DNA from: Aedes albopictus
Lineage: Eukaryota; Arthropoda; Insecta; Diptera; Culicidae
DNA: 64,000 bases
Reading direction: 5' to 3'
Assembly (NCBI RefSeq): GCF_035046485.1
Contig: NC_085137.1
Coordinates: forward strand, 458,175,004 to 458,239,003
Shown: in pieces, positions 10,608-21,404 of the stretch
Position numbering within the stretch: position 1 is the first letter of the stretch
Layout of the letters: each line of letters begins with the position of its first letter
Position numbers and translations under genes: made by a program
Notes under the pieces: model-generated
Database searches by the model: none
The model's input: the letters and a program-made list of their open reading frames with translations, nothing else
What the model was told of the DNA's origin: nothing

Positions 10608-10809
10608 CCCCCTCTCGATCGGTTAGTCCTAGGCGCTGTCGCAGGGTTAGGAACTGCTCACCATCCAAGGCCTTGGTACAAATGTCCGCCAATTGATTTT
10701 TCGTCCCAATCGGCAATACTTCAATCTTTCCTTCAGAAACTTGATCTCGTATAAAATGATACCGGATGTCGATATGTTTTGCACGTTTTGATTCAAAATT
10801 CTTTGCCAT
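10603..10809 (-). pseudogene. Out-of-frame C-terminal RNase H tail of copia pol
   Basis: This 68-codon frame carries the segment typical of copia RNase H C-termini: HIDIRYHFIR, then QLADICTKAL, then a basic tail. It overlaps the main gag-pol frame in a different register. It should be continuous with that frame but is separated by the deletion near 10815-10822. Its stop codon TAA lies inside the 3' LTR. Without the join, the RNase H fold has neither its middle part nor this end in frame. Confidence 0.85.
10608..10616 (-). other. Polypurine tract of the copia element
   Basis: On the minus strand GAGAGGGGG abuts the 3' LTR directly, which is the expected position for plus-strand priming. It also encodes the last residues of the displaced pol tail. 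Confidence 0.85.
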
Positions 10810-13800
10810 ACCGATACACCCGTGGTTATCGATTTGCGGTCTTCTTGATCACCGGCCCAATCTGCGTCTGCAAATCCAGTCAGGGGCTGGTGGTTTTCAT
10901 GTCTCTCGAAGTTCATCGTCAATTGTTGTGATCCCTTCAAGTATCGCACCACACGTTTCAGTGCTGTCCAGTGTCGTTCTCCTGGCTGCTGCTGAAATCT
11001 TCCAAGGTATCCAACCGAGAAGCAGAGGTCTGGCCGGGTGCACATCATACAGTACATCAGACTTCCAAGTAATTCCCGGTAAGGTTGCTGGATTTCTTCA
11101 GTAGTATTCCGTTTCAGTTGTAGGCCTCTTTCCATTGGACTTCGAGTTGAGTTGCATTCCTTCATCCGAAACTTCTCCAGAATTTTCTCAATGGCAGTGC
11201 TCTGGGACAGTAGCATTCTTCCACTCGAGTGATCATATTGAATTTTCATTCCAAGGAAGTAATTCACTCCACCGCAATCCGTCATCTTGAATTCCTGAGT
11301 CAGCTTGTTCTTCAAATCCCCGATTATGCGTAATTTGGGTCCAGCGATAAGGAGGTCATCAACATACAGCACCAAGTAGATAGTTTCTTCATCAGTTCTT
11401 CCTTTCCGAACGTAGAGACAATAATCGTGCTTCGATCTCTGGAATCCGAGTTTCACCATAACACTGTTGAATTTCTCGTTCCAGCAACGGGGGGATTGCT
11501 TAAGGCCATAAAGGGATTTCTGCAGCTGACACACGTAACCAGGTTTAGCCTTCACGCCCTTCGGAACAGTCATGAAGATCGATTCTTGCAACTCGCCATG
11601 AAGAAAGGCGGTTTTCACGTCCATTTGATGGAAGTAGCATTTCTTCTGAATTCCGACTGCTAGCACAGTTCTAATGGTAGTTAGCTTCGCCACTGGTGCA
11701 TACGTATCTTGAAAATCCACTCCAGGTTTCTGAAGATAGCCCTTGACAACGAGCCTCGCTTTATGCCTGATTGTATTACCGTTCTCATCATGCTTCGTAC
11801 AGAATACCCACTTGGACTGCAGCGGTCTTGCTCCAGCAGGGCATCGAACCAGTTTCCACACTCCGTTGTCGTCCATCGATTTGAGCTCCTCATTTATAGC
11901 AGCAATCCAACAGTCACGATCGTCACGGTCAATGATTTCATCATAGGAATTCGGAGGATCTGGGTGGGAGGACGTTTTAACAGCAGATGTCGCTCTTAAA
12001 CCGGTGAAATAATTCAAAAACTTACCTGGGAGCCTGCGCTCCCGTTCGCTGCGCCTCGTGTTGGACTCTCTACAGTCTTCACGTCTTAGTTGCGAAGGGA
12101 GCGCACCAGGATTTGCTTCATTTGGTTCCTCTTCTGCGAATTCATTGCGTTCGTCACCAGATGGATTCTCTGCCTCTTCGTATTCATCATCCGTTACTTC
12201 GACATTGTCTTGGAAACCGGCATCCACTACGTCTACAGCATCTCGATTTTCCCCCTCTTGCTCGTAACGTATGGGTATAACCAGAAGATCATTTCCAGCC
12301 TCGTCCTCTTTCGTCGCAAACGGCAAGCAAGTTTCGTCAAAGCGGACATCTCGAGCAATGAAAACCTTTCTTGATGATCTGTCCCACAAACGGTACCCGT
12401 TGGGAGCATAGCCTATCATGACCGCTTCACGACTCTTATCATCCAGCTTCTTTCTCAGTTGGCTCGGTACCCAGGCATAGGCCTTGCACCCGAAGATTCG
12501 CAGCTTCCCTACGTCTGGTTTGGCTTTCATCCAACGTTCGGCTGGTGTAATCTTCTCCGGAATAGCAGCTGTCGGACTTCTGTTGATCAGGTACGTAGCA
12601 GTAAGTGCAGCTTCACACCACATGTTCTTGGGCATTCTTGAATCAATCAGCATGCTTCGAATCTTCTCCACTAGGGTGCGATTAAATCTCTCCGCCACTC
12701 CATTTTGCTGAGGTGAATAAGCGACTGTTGGTTGAATTTGAATGCCCTTTGTCTTGTAGAACTTCCGCTGGTCATTCGAGCAGTACTCTCTTCCTTGGGC
12801 CACGGTCAGCTTACTAATTTTCAAGTTCCACTGAGACGACACCATCGCTTCATACTCCTTGAAACATTCAAATACTTGCGACTTTCTCTTGATGTTGTAG
12901 ATGACGGCGAAATGGCTGTAGTCATCAATAAAGGACACGAAATACCGCGAGCCATCCCAGCCTCGAGGATCTATTGGTCCACAGACGTCCGAATGTACTC
13001 GCTCCAGGGGACGGGTCGCTCGTTCATGACTGTTGTTAAACGGATCTCTGCACTGCTTGCCTTTAACACACGTGTCGCAAAAACCAACGTCCTTCAGCTT
13101 CTCCGGGATACCGTTGACCATTCCGTGCTTCACTAAATTGTTCATCGCTTGCTGACTTGCATGCCCAAAACGACGGTGCCAAATGGAACTTACCTCCGCC
13201 GCACATAGATTAACCGTTGGGGTAACAGGGTCTGCCATCAACTCGAGCTCGTAAAGGTTACCTCTTAGATTCGCTTCTGCAATGGTTTCACCGTCGTGTT
13301 TCAAAATCGCTTTGTCTTGTCCATTGTGTTTCGTAAACAGCAACTCGATGCCGGACTCGGATAGCTTCTTCACCGAAAGTAGATTTCCACGCAGGTCCGG
13401 GAGGTAGACCACATTTTTCATCTCGAACTGAACTCCGGCCTTCGTGACGCCTCGTATTTCTCCTTCGTATTCACCGACCAACGATACGCCATCCTTTGCA
13501 ACATCCACTATGAACGGTTCCGCCATCTTCCTCAGCGACTGAAGATATTCCTTGCGATTAACCAAATGGTCACTGCATCCCGAGTCCACGTAGAATACCA
13601 GCTTCTTGGACTTCTTCACGGGTTCCGATTGGTTCACCATAAACGATTTCGATTCACTTGCTGCATTAGCTTCACCCTGGCCACCTTTCTTCGGCTTCTG
13701 TCGGCAATCACGCTGCATGTGCCCGACCACGCCGCACCGATGACACTTACCAGTGAACTTCTTCGGTTTCTTGGTTCTTCCGCCAACGAAAGCTGCGCCC

Positions 13801-14396
13801 TTGTCATCAACTGGATCTTCACGACGATCGGACCGCTTCATCTCCTCGGCTAGCAAACGCTGCTTCACCTTCTCGAGAGTTAGTTCGTCCTCGTTCATGT
13901 TCTCCAACGCTGTTACTAGAGTGTCAAAACTGTCCGGTAGGGTGAGGAACAGTTGCGCCACCAAATCGGTCTCCTCCAACTTCGCACCCGCCGTTTTCAT
14001 CTGCCGCACTAGTTCATCAAACATCTGGAAATGACTTCTCATCGATGATCCTTCACGCATCCGGAGCCTGGCCAATTGCTTCCGCAATACCGTCTGACTT
14101 GCTACAGACTTTTTGGCAAAGGTATCCTCGAGCGCCTTCCACATAGCCTTGGCCGTTTGCTTCTCCCGGACTATCTCCAAGCATTCATCCGAGATAAAGC
14201 TCACTAGCGTTGATTTCGCCTTCCGGTCCATTTGAAGAAATTTCTTCCGTTCCGGGTCCGCCGCAGGCACATCTTGCTCCAGCGCTTCAGATACTTCCAC
14301 GGCCTCCAGGTGTAGCTTGACTCTGTACTGCCAGTTCGCAAAGTTGTCCCCTTTGAGCTGGGGAATTCCAGAACCCTCCTTCATCATGGTGCCCAT
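10647..14396 (-). pseudogene. copia gag-pol polyprotein, integrase-mutant and RNase H-truncated
   Basis: A single 1249-codon frame. Visible in order: copia-type gag; a CX2CX4HX4C zinc knuckle at residues 218-231; protease DSG at 271-273; the integrase HHCC finger (H407, H412, C440, C443); integrase core D470 and E569; RT with YVDD at 1011-1014 and SLYGLKQ at 961; and the first RNase H motif FADADWAGD at about 1175. The second integrase catalytic Asp is expected in the motif before GREY, but residue 533 is Ala. After about residue 1194 the frame shifts at a deletion, so the last ~55 residues are read out of register. The start codon used is ATG within the primer-binding site; another ATG lies three codons on. 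RNase H would normally need roughly 80-90 more residues between the break and the displaced tail. Confidence 0.93.
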
Positions 14397-14400
14397 AACC
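14391..14400 (-). other. Primer-binding site overlapping the gag start codon
   Basis: The minus strand reads GGTTATGGGC directly after the 5' LTR, the kind of site used by copia-like elements primed by an internal fragment of initiator tRNA-Met. The ATG of gag is within these ten bases, so there is essentially no 5' leader between LTR and coding region. Confidence 0.8.
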
Positions 14401-14577
14401 TGAAGAGGTTCGGTCTTTCCGGAACTCAGAAAAGAACACGCGAGTAACGAACAGGAACAAATTGATTTATTGAAAAACTACAGGTACACGTCTACACTTC
14501 AGGAGGGCTTGTTTAGGTATGATCAATACGTTGCTAACGATCGCTTACGCGCTTGATCAAAGGCATCTTCGATTACA
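14401..14577 (-). repeat. 5' LTR of the copia element
   Basis: Upstream LTR for the minus-strand element, same in sequence as 10431-10607. It has AATAAA on the minus strand at 14466-14471. No clear TATA box is seen. At 177 bp it is a short LTR. Confidence 0.95.
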
Positions 14578-14582
14578 AAAAC
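14578..14582. repeat. Target site duplication AAAAC (right)
   Basis: Exact match to 10426-10430 on the other side of the copia element. Confidence 0.85.
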
Positions 14583-15150
14583 CGATTTCAATTAGCGCAG
14601 CAGCAGCAGCACAATTGTAATTTGCTACTGTTTTGCCTCTGTCAGGACCGGGCCGGCTTGTCTGTAGAGTGCTCGGCAGCAGCAAATGCATCTCATTGAA
14701 AAAGTCATAAACCTACTTTCCGAACAAGTAAACTTTCACGAGATTCCCACCCGAAAGCGAAGACAGCCGCGACGACACGATGTACGTCAGCGCAACTAGC
14801 CGGGCTACTGCGCGATCATAAAACCACCAATCAAAACTCGTCCATCACTCCCGTTGTTGTCCGCCGGTCATGACATACCTAGATTTGTGCGATCGCACCA
14901 ACCAACCTCCGGACTGTCCGGCCTATATTGGCGAAAAATGCGGACAAAGTTCAGCGCGACCGCAGCTGCGCAGCGCACCTAACCTGTACATGACATAATC
15001 CACTAAAACGTTCCCGCAAATCCGGAAACTGGGTCCCAGTTTCTCATCGAAGCATGCTGACTGACGACCTTCACCGGCATCGAGAATGATAAAAACCGAA
15101 ATACCGCAGCGCGGCCACAATCAGCGATAGCCCGCAATTCGCACTTGACC
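14583..15150. other. CpG-rich flank of a candidate 5' exon
   Basis: GC- and CpG-rich DNA with a short CAG run near 14600. It belongs to the same island as the candidate exon at 15390-15470. No coding region is supported. Confidence 0.35.
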
Positions 15151-15389
15151 TACCTTCTAGGTAGCGTCCGTCCACACAGAGCTGCTCGAGTGGCTTTTCG
15201 CACTGGTATTGTGGAAGCACACAAACGAAAAAAACAGCGAGCTAAAGTGCCCAAGTGCCCATTAATCGCGGCCACAATTGGACCAAACGCGATCTGTCTG
15301 ACGTTGCTGCGAGCTGCGGCGCAACAACAATAACAAAAGCGATGACAAGACCAACAACAACAACAACAATAACGATAGAGAAGTGTGCG

Positions 15390-15470
15390 ATGGAGAGACC
15401 CCGTGAAGCAGACGCGGCACCGTGGGTCTTGAACCATGAAGGAACGACGACGACGACGTCAAACCAGCGC
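15390..15470 (+). CDS. Possible first coding exon with a strong splice donor
   Basis: ATG at 15390 opens 27 codons that run without a stop to a consensus donor, CGC|GTAAGT, at 15471, ending in phase 0. The deduced peptide starts MERPREADAAPW and includes a threonine run from an ACG repeat. The exon lies in a CpG-rich island with CAA repeats just upstream (about 15355-15372), as in insect 5' UTRs. I do not recognise the protein. A second ATG at 15436 in another frame also reaches the donor, so the segment could equally be untranslated leader. No following exon could be joined with confidence. Confidence 0.3.
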
Positions 15471-16584
15471 GTAAGTACGGCAAGGCAAGACCTGGGTGGT
15501 GGCCGCCCCGCTCTAGAGTGCGCTACTACAGGAGATAATATGGAAATCTGGGTCAAAGACAAGGTTATGTAGTAGTCTACTGAAGCGTGGTGGCGCGCGG
15601 CGGCGCTTCGAACCATATGGAACCGTCAAACTTCATGCGAACGACAGGGGTCATCGAAGTAGGCGAAGGAGAGACGAAGAGCCTCCAATTTGTACCTGTC
15701 TGTTGCGATGAAAATTCATGTCGTGGAAGTGATCAATTCACTTTAGTATATTTGACTGCACGAACCAAATTTCGTTAAGCCATTGAAGTTAGGTTAGGTC
15801 ATTAGGAGTCTCATTGTTTGACATCATCACCAATATGCGATGAGTGCCAAATGAGCTCCCTAATATGTTCGATTGAAACGTCACCGTATCCTTGTATGTG
15901 TGTTGACATAGTTACAATGATGTCAATGTAAAGAGCGTCATTCAATCAGGCTTTCATGCAATGAGTTACCCTCATTGTTCTTTTGATTGAGTTATTTTAT
16001 TCATAATATGTAGTTTCATTACTTTTCTTTTATTTCAGACAACACACAAACACTGTTTTTTTTATTTGTTTTGATTTTTTCCATCACTTTTTCTTCCCAG
16101 CCACTCACTCGGTTCGTTTAGTTTGGTTTAGTAGCTCCCTGTAGCTCCCATTCCCTGCGTTATTCTTCTTCCCTAATTTAATTTGCTGGACCATGCGCCG
16201 AGTCGATTGAGTTTGAAGCGCCAGCGCTAGCATTGATGATGTTTATCAAAAGAAGAAGCACTCTTCACACCGAATTGATTTATTATGCGTCTTCGTCGTC
16301 GTCTTTGGTGCCTTGATTGATGGCTTTGGTCGTAGGGTTTCGCTTTTCAAATGGGGATTCAAATAGGTTCCAGAGTAAAGAGCCCCATACTTCAGTACTC
16401 GAATCATTGAAACCGCTCCAATCGATGACGGCTTAGATGCTTGAGGTTTTGATGCGAAGCCGCAAAGTGTGAAAGTTTTACGATGATGAGTGCGATTGAG
16501 AGAATCGTGAAAGTGACAGACAGCTTTGAGAAAAAGCTTCAAATTTTGTATGGAGGTGGCCGGTGCTTAGATGATAAGTTGAAT
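15471..16584. other. Spacer, no gene recognised
   Basis: AT-rich after about 15780. The segment GAGTGCCAAATGAGCTCCCT near 15841 resembles stretches near 49645 and 51680, so it is probably part of an uncharacterised dispersed repeat. A pyrimidine-rich TTTCTTTTATTTCAG at about 16024-16038 looks like a splice acceptor, but no exon following it can be supported. Confidence 0.35.
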
Positions 16585-17332
16585 CACTAACGGCAGGGAA
16601 TCTTCTGAATCTAGCCTTGCTCATGTCACTGTTTACTTTGAACGTCGAACAGGGCAGAAGATCTTCAGAATCTGAATGCTCTCGCGCTATACTATTTACT
16701 GTTCTCGTCGAATAACTCATTCCAGGAGAGGATTCTTCTGAATCTAGCCGCGGTCACGCTACTCTTTACTTTTTGCGTCTTATAACTCACTTTCGACAAG
16801 GATCTTTTTAAGTTTTGAAACACTCACGTAACTGTTTTCTTTTCGCGTCGAAGTACTCACTGCCGCTAAGAAATCTTCTGAATCTGGATGCTCTCACGCC
16901 ACTGTTTACTTTTAGCATCGCATAACTCCCTGCGAGAAATTTATCTAGCCGCGCTCATGCTACCCTTTACTTCTCGCGTCGAACAACTCACTCCCGGCAA
17001 GGAATCTTCTCAATCTAGACGGGTTCACGCCACTGATCACTTTTTGCGTCGAACTACTCACTCCCAGTAAGGAATCTTCTGAATCTCATGCCGCAGTTTA
17101 CTCTTCGCGTCGAACTACTCACTCCCAGCAGGAATCTTCTGAATCTAGACGGGTTCACGTCACTGTTCACTTTTTTGCGTCGAACTGCTCACTCCCGGCA
17201 AGGAATCTTCTGAATCTAGACGGTTTCACGTCACTGTTCACTTTTTGCGTCGAACTACTCACTCTCGGCAAGAAATCTTCTGTGTCACACGACACTGTTT
17301 ACTTTTCGCGTCGAACAACTCACTACTGGCAA
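16585..17332. repeat. 70-bp satellite array (left block)
   Basis: Units contain GGAATCTTCTGAATCTAG, then CACTGTTTACTTTT, CGCGTCGAAC and CAACTCACTCCC. Successive GGAATC words fall at 17001, 17071, 17131, 17202 and 17272, so the period is about 70 with one 60-bp unit. It resumes at 17881 after two inserted elements. Confidence 0.8.
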
Positions 17333-17715
17333 TTCGCCTTGACGGAGGCTCTCTGAGAGAATTGCGCTGTGCGTGAAAACAATTTTTTTTAACATGGGAA
17401 AGGATAGGAGCTGCATTTTCAAATGCTTCTAATTCTTTATAGAAATTTTTTTAAGCAAAACGTTCTTAATGTTATCGAATAAGATTTTGATACGCTATAT
17501 TATAGACATAACATTGTGATTTAAAAACATTTTGTCTAAAACCAGTTATAGTGTAGCTAATTGAAAGTATATTGCAAAACATTAACTCTTTTTTCAATCT
17601 GAAGTCCCTAAAATATTTTAGAAGCATTTGAAAATGCAGCTCCTATCCTTTCCCATGTTAAAAAAAATGTTTTCACGCACAGAGCAATTCTCTCAAAGAG
17701 TTCCGTCAAGGCGAA
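17333..17715. mobile_element. Foldback MITE (TTCGCCTTGACGG ends) inserted in the satellite
   Basis: A 383-bp near-palindrome with arms of about 100 bp. TTCGCCTTGACGG at 17333 pairs with CCGTCAAGGCGAA ending at 17715, and CATGGGAAAGGATAGGAGC has its inverse near 17640. The core is AT-rich. It interrupts the 70-bp satellite exactly after GGCAA and abuts a MITE1 unit with no spacer. Confidence 0.8.
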
Positions 17716-17879
17716 TGGACTTATCCACCGATGAACCTAATTCATCGCGGTCTGAGAATTTTGACACTAGAGCGGGGCCGTTTCCAATCAGAATTGGACG
17801 ATTCTGATTTGAACAGACCCCGCTCTAGTGTCAAAATTCTCGGACCGCGATGAATTCGGTTCATCGGTGGATAAGTCCA
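17716..17879. mobile_element. MITE1 unit abutting the foldback MITE
   Basis: It begins TGGACTTATCCACCGATG and ends GGTGGATAAGTCCA, with CACTAGAGCGGGG and its inverse inside. TA follows the right end. The left side reads AA instead of TA, so either that base mutated or the two elements arrived together. Confidence 0.75.
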
Positions 17880-17880
17880 T

Positions 17881-18565
17881 AAATCTTCTGAATCTCGATG
17901 CTTTCGAACAACTCACAACTAGAATAACTCACTCTCGGCAAAGAATCTTCAAAATCTAGCCGCACTCACGCCATTGTTTACTTCATTCGAACAGCTCACT
18001 CCTGCCAAGCAATCTTCTGAATCTGGATGCTCTCACGCTACTGTTTACTTTTCGCGTCAAACAACTCACACCCGGCAAGGAACCTTCTGAATCTCACGCC
18101 GCTGTTTACTTTTCACGTCGAACAACTCACTCCTGGCAATGAATCTTCTGAATCTCGATGCTTTCGAACAACTTACAACTAGAACAACTCACTCTCGATA
18201 AAGCATCTTCAAAACCTAGCTGCACTCACGCCATTGTTTACTTCATGCGTCGAACAGCTCACTCCTGCCAAGCAATCTTCTGAATCTGGATGCTCTCAAG
18301 CCACTGTTTACTTTTAGCATCGCATTCTTTGCCGGGATATTGTGAGTCTAGCCGCGCTAACGTTACTGTTTACTTTTCACGTCAAACAAAACAACCAACT
18401 TCCGGCTAGGAATCTTCTGAATCTAGACGCGCTCTTGTCAAAGTTTACTCTTTGCGCCGAGCAACTCATTCCCGGGATAGAATCTTCTAAATCTAGTGGC
18501 ACTTACGCCACAGTTCAGTTTGAAGTCAAACAACTATTTCCCATGCAAAGAATCTTCAGAATCTG
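17881..18565. repeat. 70-bp satellite array (right block)
   Basis: Continuation of the 16585-17332 array, with the same AATCTTCTGAATCT, GTTTACTTTT and CAACTCACTC words, more diverged toward the right end. Confidence 0.75.
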
Positions 18566-20505
18566 CTTACATCTAGAATTCGAATGCTGTGCTAGAGATG
18601 GGTTCCACTTATCCGGTTTTTGGAAGGAACTCATGTAAATAAATAGGAAGAATACAACTGAAAATGAATAATAGGTAGCGAAGCTGCTTGTCTGAGTGAC
18701 TTCTGAGAGCATTGTCAAAAACGAATCTCTTGTTAGACAGGATGAGTACCAAAATGGGCACCCAATCCAAATCAGCACTCAGTCTTTCGTACCAGAAATT
18801 CCCTCAGTACCGTTTCCAGTTCTCAACAACCTCCCACAAATCATTTCTCCGTTTGGAGCGTTCGGAACCATAAAACTCCCACTCTAATCTGTAAAACTAA
18901 TCCTCCTCGCAATCGCAAACATATTTCCAACATTCATCGTGCAACTTCCTACAATGGCATGCAATTCCAAATCCCCCTGCCTATTCCTCCTTCGCGATTT
19001 GAAGAAACATTTTCCAACGCAGCGCGCCATCCATAAAGCCATTCTAACAAAACATGAACGATCCCGATTGTGCACCTAATTCAGCAGCATTCAACACGTT
19101 TTGTCAGATCAACGAGGAACGCCATTATTCATAAAAGTGGGATCAACCGGACCGACGCGACGGCAACGACTCCGTGGAATCAATCGAGTTCCCGGTACGG
19201 GACGCGAACGATACAATGAGCGCGGGTGGGCTCTCTGCCGCTGCTGAGTGCACACGTGTGCAGTGCACCGCTGAAAAGAAAACGGCACATCTCCCGAGTC
19301 CCGACGCCGACCGCTGTCGTCACTCCCACTTTCGTCACTCCCGCGTTCGTTTCGTCGCAAGTTCTAGACAACGCGGTGAGAGGGTGGGCATCGCGACGGG
19401 GAGAAGTTCCCGGCGAAGTTGTTTATCATCTCTCGTCCCCCGGTTGTTCGTCTGCAGCGCGTCTGCCTTCCCGTCTTTCCCGCTGCATCCCGACGCTCGC
19501 TGCTTGACCCGATCCGGAGCAATCAACGAACGAGCGGGCGAGCGCCGCCAGTCAAGTGAAGTGTGTTTGTGTTGAATGTTGATGTTGCAGAAAGGGAATG
19601 AGAGCCATTGACCTCGTCGTTGTGTATTTGCCTCCTCCTCGACCTAGCACAATAAAAATATGTGTATATCGTCGTCGTCGCTGATCTCTGGTCGTGGTGG
19701 ACGCCGTGGGAGCATCGCGTCACGGCGTGGTGTCGGCGGCGGGAACGAAGTAGCCGATGCGACGCGACGGGATAAAATGGGTGTTTTGAAGAGCATTGAA
19801 AAATGCAACAAGCGCAAGCATCGTTGAAGTTGTAGTCGTCGGAGTCGTCGTCGTTCGTTACATTGCATTGGATCCGATGGAGAATGGGTGGAAATGTATG
19901 TTAGAAAAATGCATTCAATGATGGTGATACGAAGTGATGTGACGGAGTGGTACGCGGTCAGGGTCTTTGCCAAGAGGAGGAGGTCATTGAATTGGACCCG
20001 TCGTGTTGATGCGGAGTCAGCACAATGGGAACAATCGGATCGACCGACGCTTGCCCGAGCCGAGCGCTATTTCAATTGGATGAGTGTCATTCAGATGGCA
20101 CGACGGTCGACGGATGCTGCAAAAATGCATCAAACCGTTCGGTAAACAAAAATGTGTTTGACGAATTTCTTCGAAAAGCGTCAGCTCGTTAATCACGAAA
20201 TGCATGGGTTCCGAGTGACGTATGAGTAACTGCATTCGCGCACACAAAAAAGATTGTTGACATTTTCGTCCGATTGCTGTGGCAATTAATTTGCCCTGCG
20301 CATCTCTGTGTCATCGTGGATGTTTTCATTCCACACTTTTGTTTCGATCATCTTGGTACGGATGACCCGAAATTCGTGGAACGTGTGGATTTATTGCCAT
20401 GTCCTACGAAAGTGACGTTTGTTTTGAATTTTGCTTCGTCTCGACATTGATAATTCAAAAACATACAATGGTTCCTCTTTATTAACGTATTTTCTCTTTT
20501 CTTTT
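18566..20505. other. No gene assigned; CpG-rich from about 19130 to 20060
   Basis: The first part is ordinary. From 19130 to 20060 the DNA is CpG-rich with open frames on both strands, up to 133 codons at 19174-19575, all with composition typical of GC-rich non-coding DNA. Repeated GTCGTCGTC words occur at 19670 and 19840. Possibly a promoter or 5' leader region, but no single exon is convincing. Confidence 0.35.
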
Positions 20506-20513
20506 GATTTCAG

Positions 20514-20677
20514 GTGAGCCGATTCAAGGATCCAGTCATCAATTATACAGTTTAAGCTTGAAAACAGCCGAAACTTCGGGCAGCTATCAAACTATTGTTT
20601 GAATTCGCAAGACTGAAAAGCCGAAAAATTCGAGTTCAATGTCTACCAGTCGAAAACCGCTGTAAAAACAAGTAAAG
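20514..20677 (+). other. Possible non-coding (5' UTR) exon
   Basis: A pyrimidine-rich acceptor, TTTCTCTTTTCTTTTGATTTCAG, has its core ending at 20513. A donor-like AAAG|GTAACT occurs at 20678, which bounds a 164-bp segment. It has stop codons in all forward frames, so it could only be leader. If it is real it may belong to the same + strand transcription unit as the CpG islands at 15.3 and 19.3 kb, but this is inference from splice-site strength alone. Confidence 0.2.
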
Positions 20678-20719
20678 GTAACTCATCTGCATAGACTTAA
20701 TAGATTGGATAGTTCTTCA

Positions 20720-21185
20720 AGAATTCCTTTTCAGAATTCCTCCGGATAGTTCTACTTGAATGGCTTCTATGTATTCCCCGATATTTCTGTATGGATGCCT
20801 TCTGTGGATATCTCCTGGAATTCCTTCAGAAGGAGTTCTACAAGAGTTTAAGTCTAGGATTTCTCCGTAAATTCTGAGGATTTTTCCAGGAGTTATATCC
20901 AAAGATTTCTCCAGGAAGTCCTGGAGATTTCTTTTCAAGAATTTATGGACGACTTTCAACAAGCACTTCTGAAGGGTTCTTACATAGGACTGCAGTTTTC
21001 AGAAGGAACTTCTGGAGGATTCCCAGATAGAATTCCCGTAAGGTTCCTAAAACGAACTCCAGGAGGAGTCCTAGAAGAAAGTTCCTGGAGGATTTCCAAA
21101 GCAACTCCTGCATGATTCCTAGAAGGAGGTACTAGAGGATTTCCTGGAAAAAGTCCTGGAGACTTCAAGAAAAAACTCCTGCAGG
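20720..21185. repeat. GGAATT-family minisatellite
   Basis: Words such as CCTGGAGGATTTCC, GAAGGAACTCC and TTCTCCAGGA repeat with spacing near 12 and 23-25. Same family as 6285-7505. Confidence 0.65.
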
Positions 21186-21404
21186 ATTAAGGTAGATCTA
21201 CTCAGTTCAAACGTCATATCTTTCAGACGTCCCAACACCCTCAAGGATTGGATTTTCTTTGATATGATCCATCCGGATCAAACGTTGGAATATCCAAACC
21301 TATGCACAGATTTCCTTTTCTGTCATTTCATTTATCTACACTAATTTCCCTTTTTCCTCTTTCAGACACATAATAGTCATTAGGACTTATCCTATATCAT
21401 CTTT

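Larger units (their letters stand above)
10431..14577 (-). mobile_element. Ty1/copia LTR retrotransposon, recently inserted but defective
   Basis: A 4147-bp element on the minus strand with identical 177-bp LTRs (TG…CA), a 5-bp AAAAC target duplication, a tRNA-iMet-type primer site, a polypurine tract and one long gag-pol frame. Domain order is gag zinc knuckle, aspartic protease, integrase, reverse transcriptase and RNase H, and integrase before RT is diagnostic of Ty1/copia. Identical LTRs imply recent insertion. Two lesions are nonetheless present: Ala in place of the second integrase catalytic Asp, and an out-of-frame deletion in RNase H. This copy is therefore unlikely to be autonomous and may have been copied in trans. 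Confidence 0.95.
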
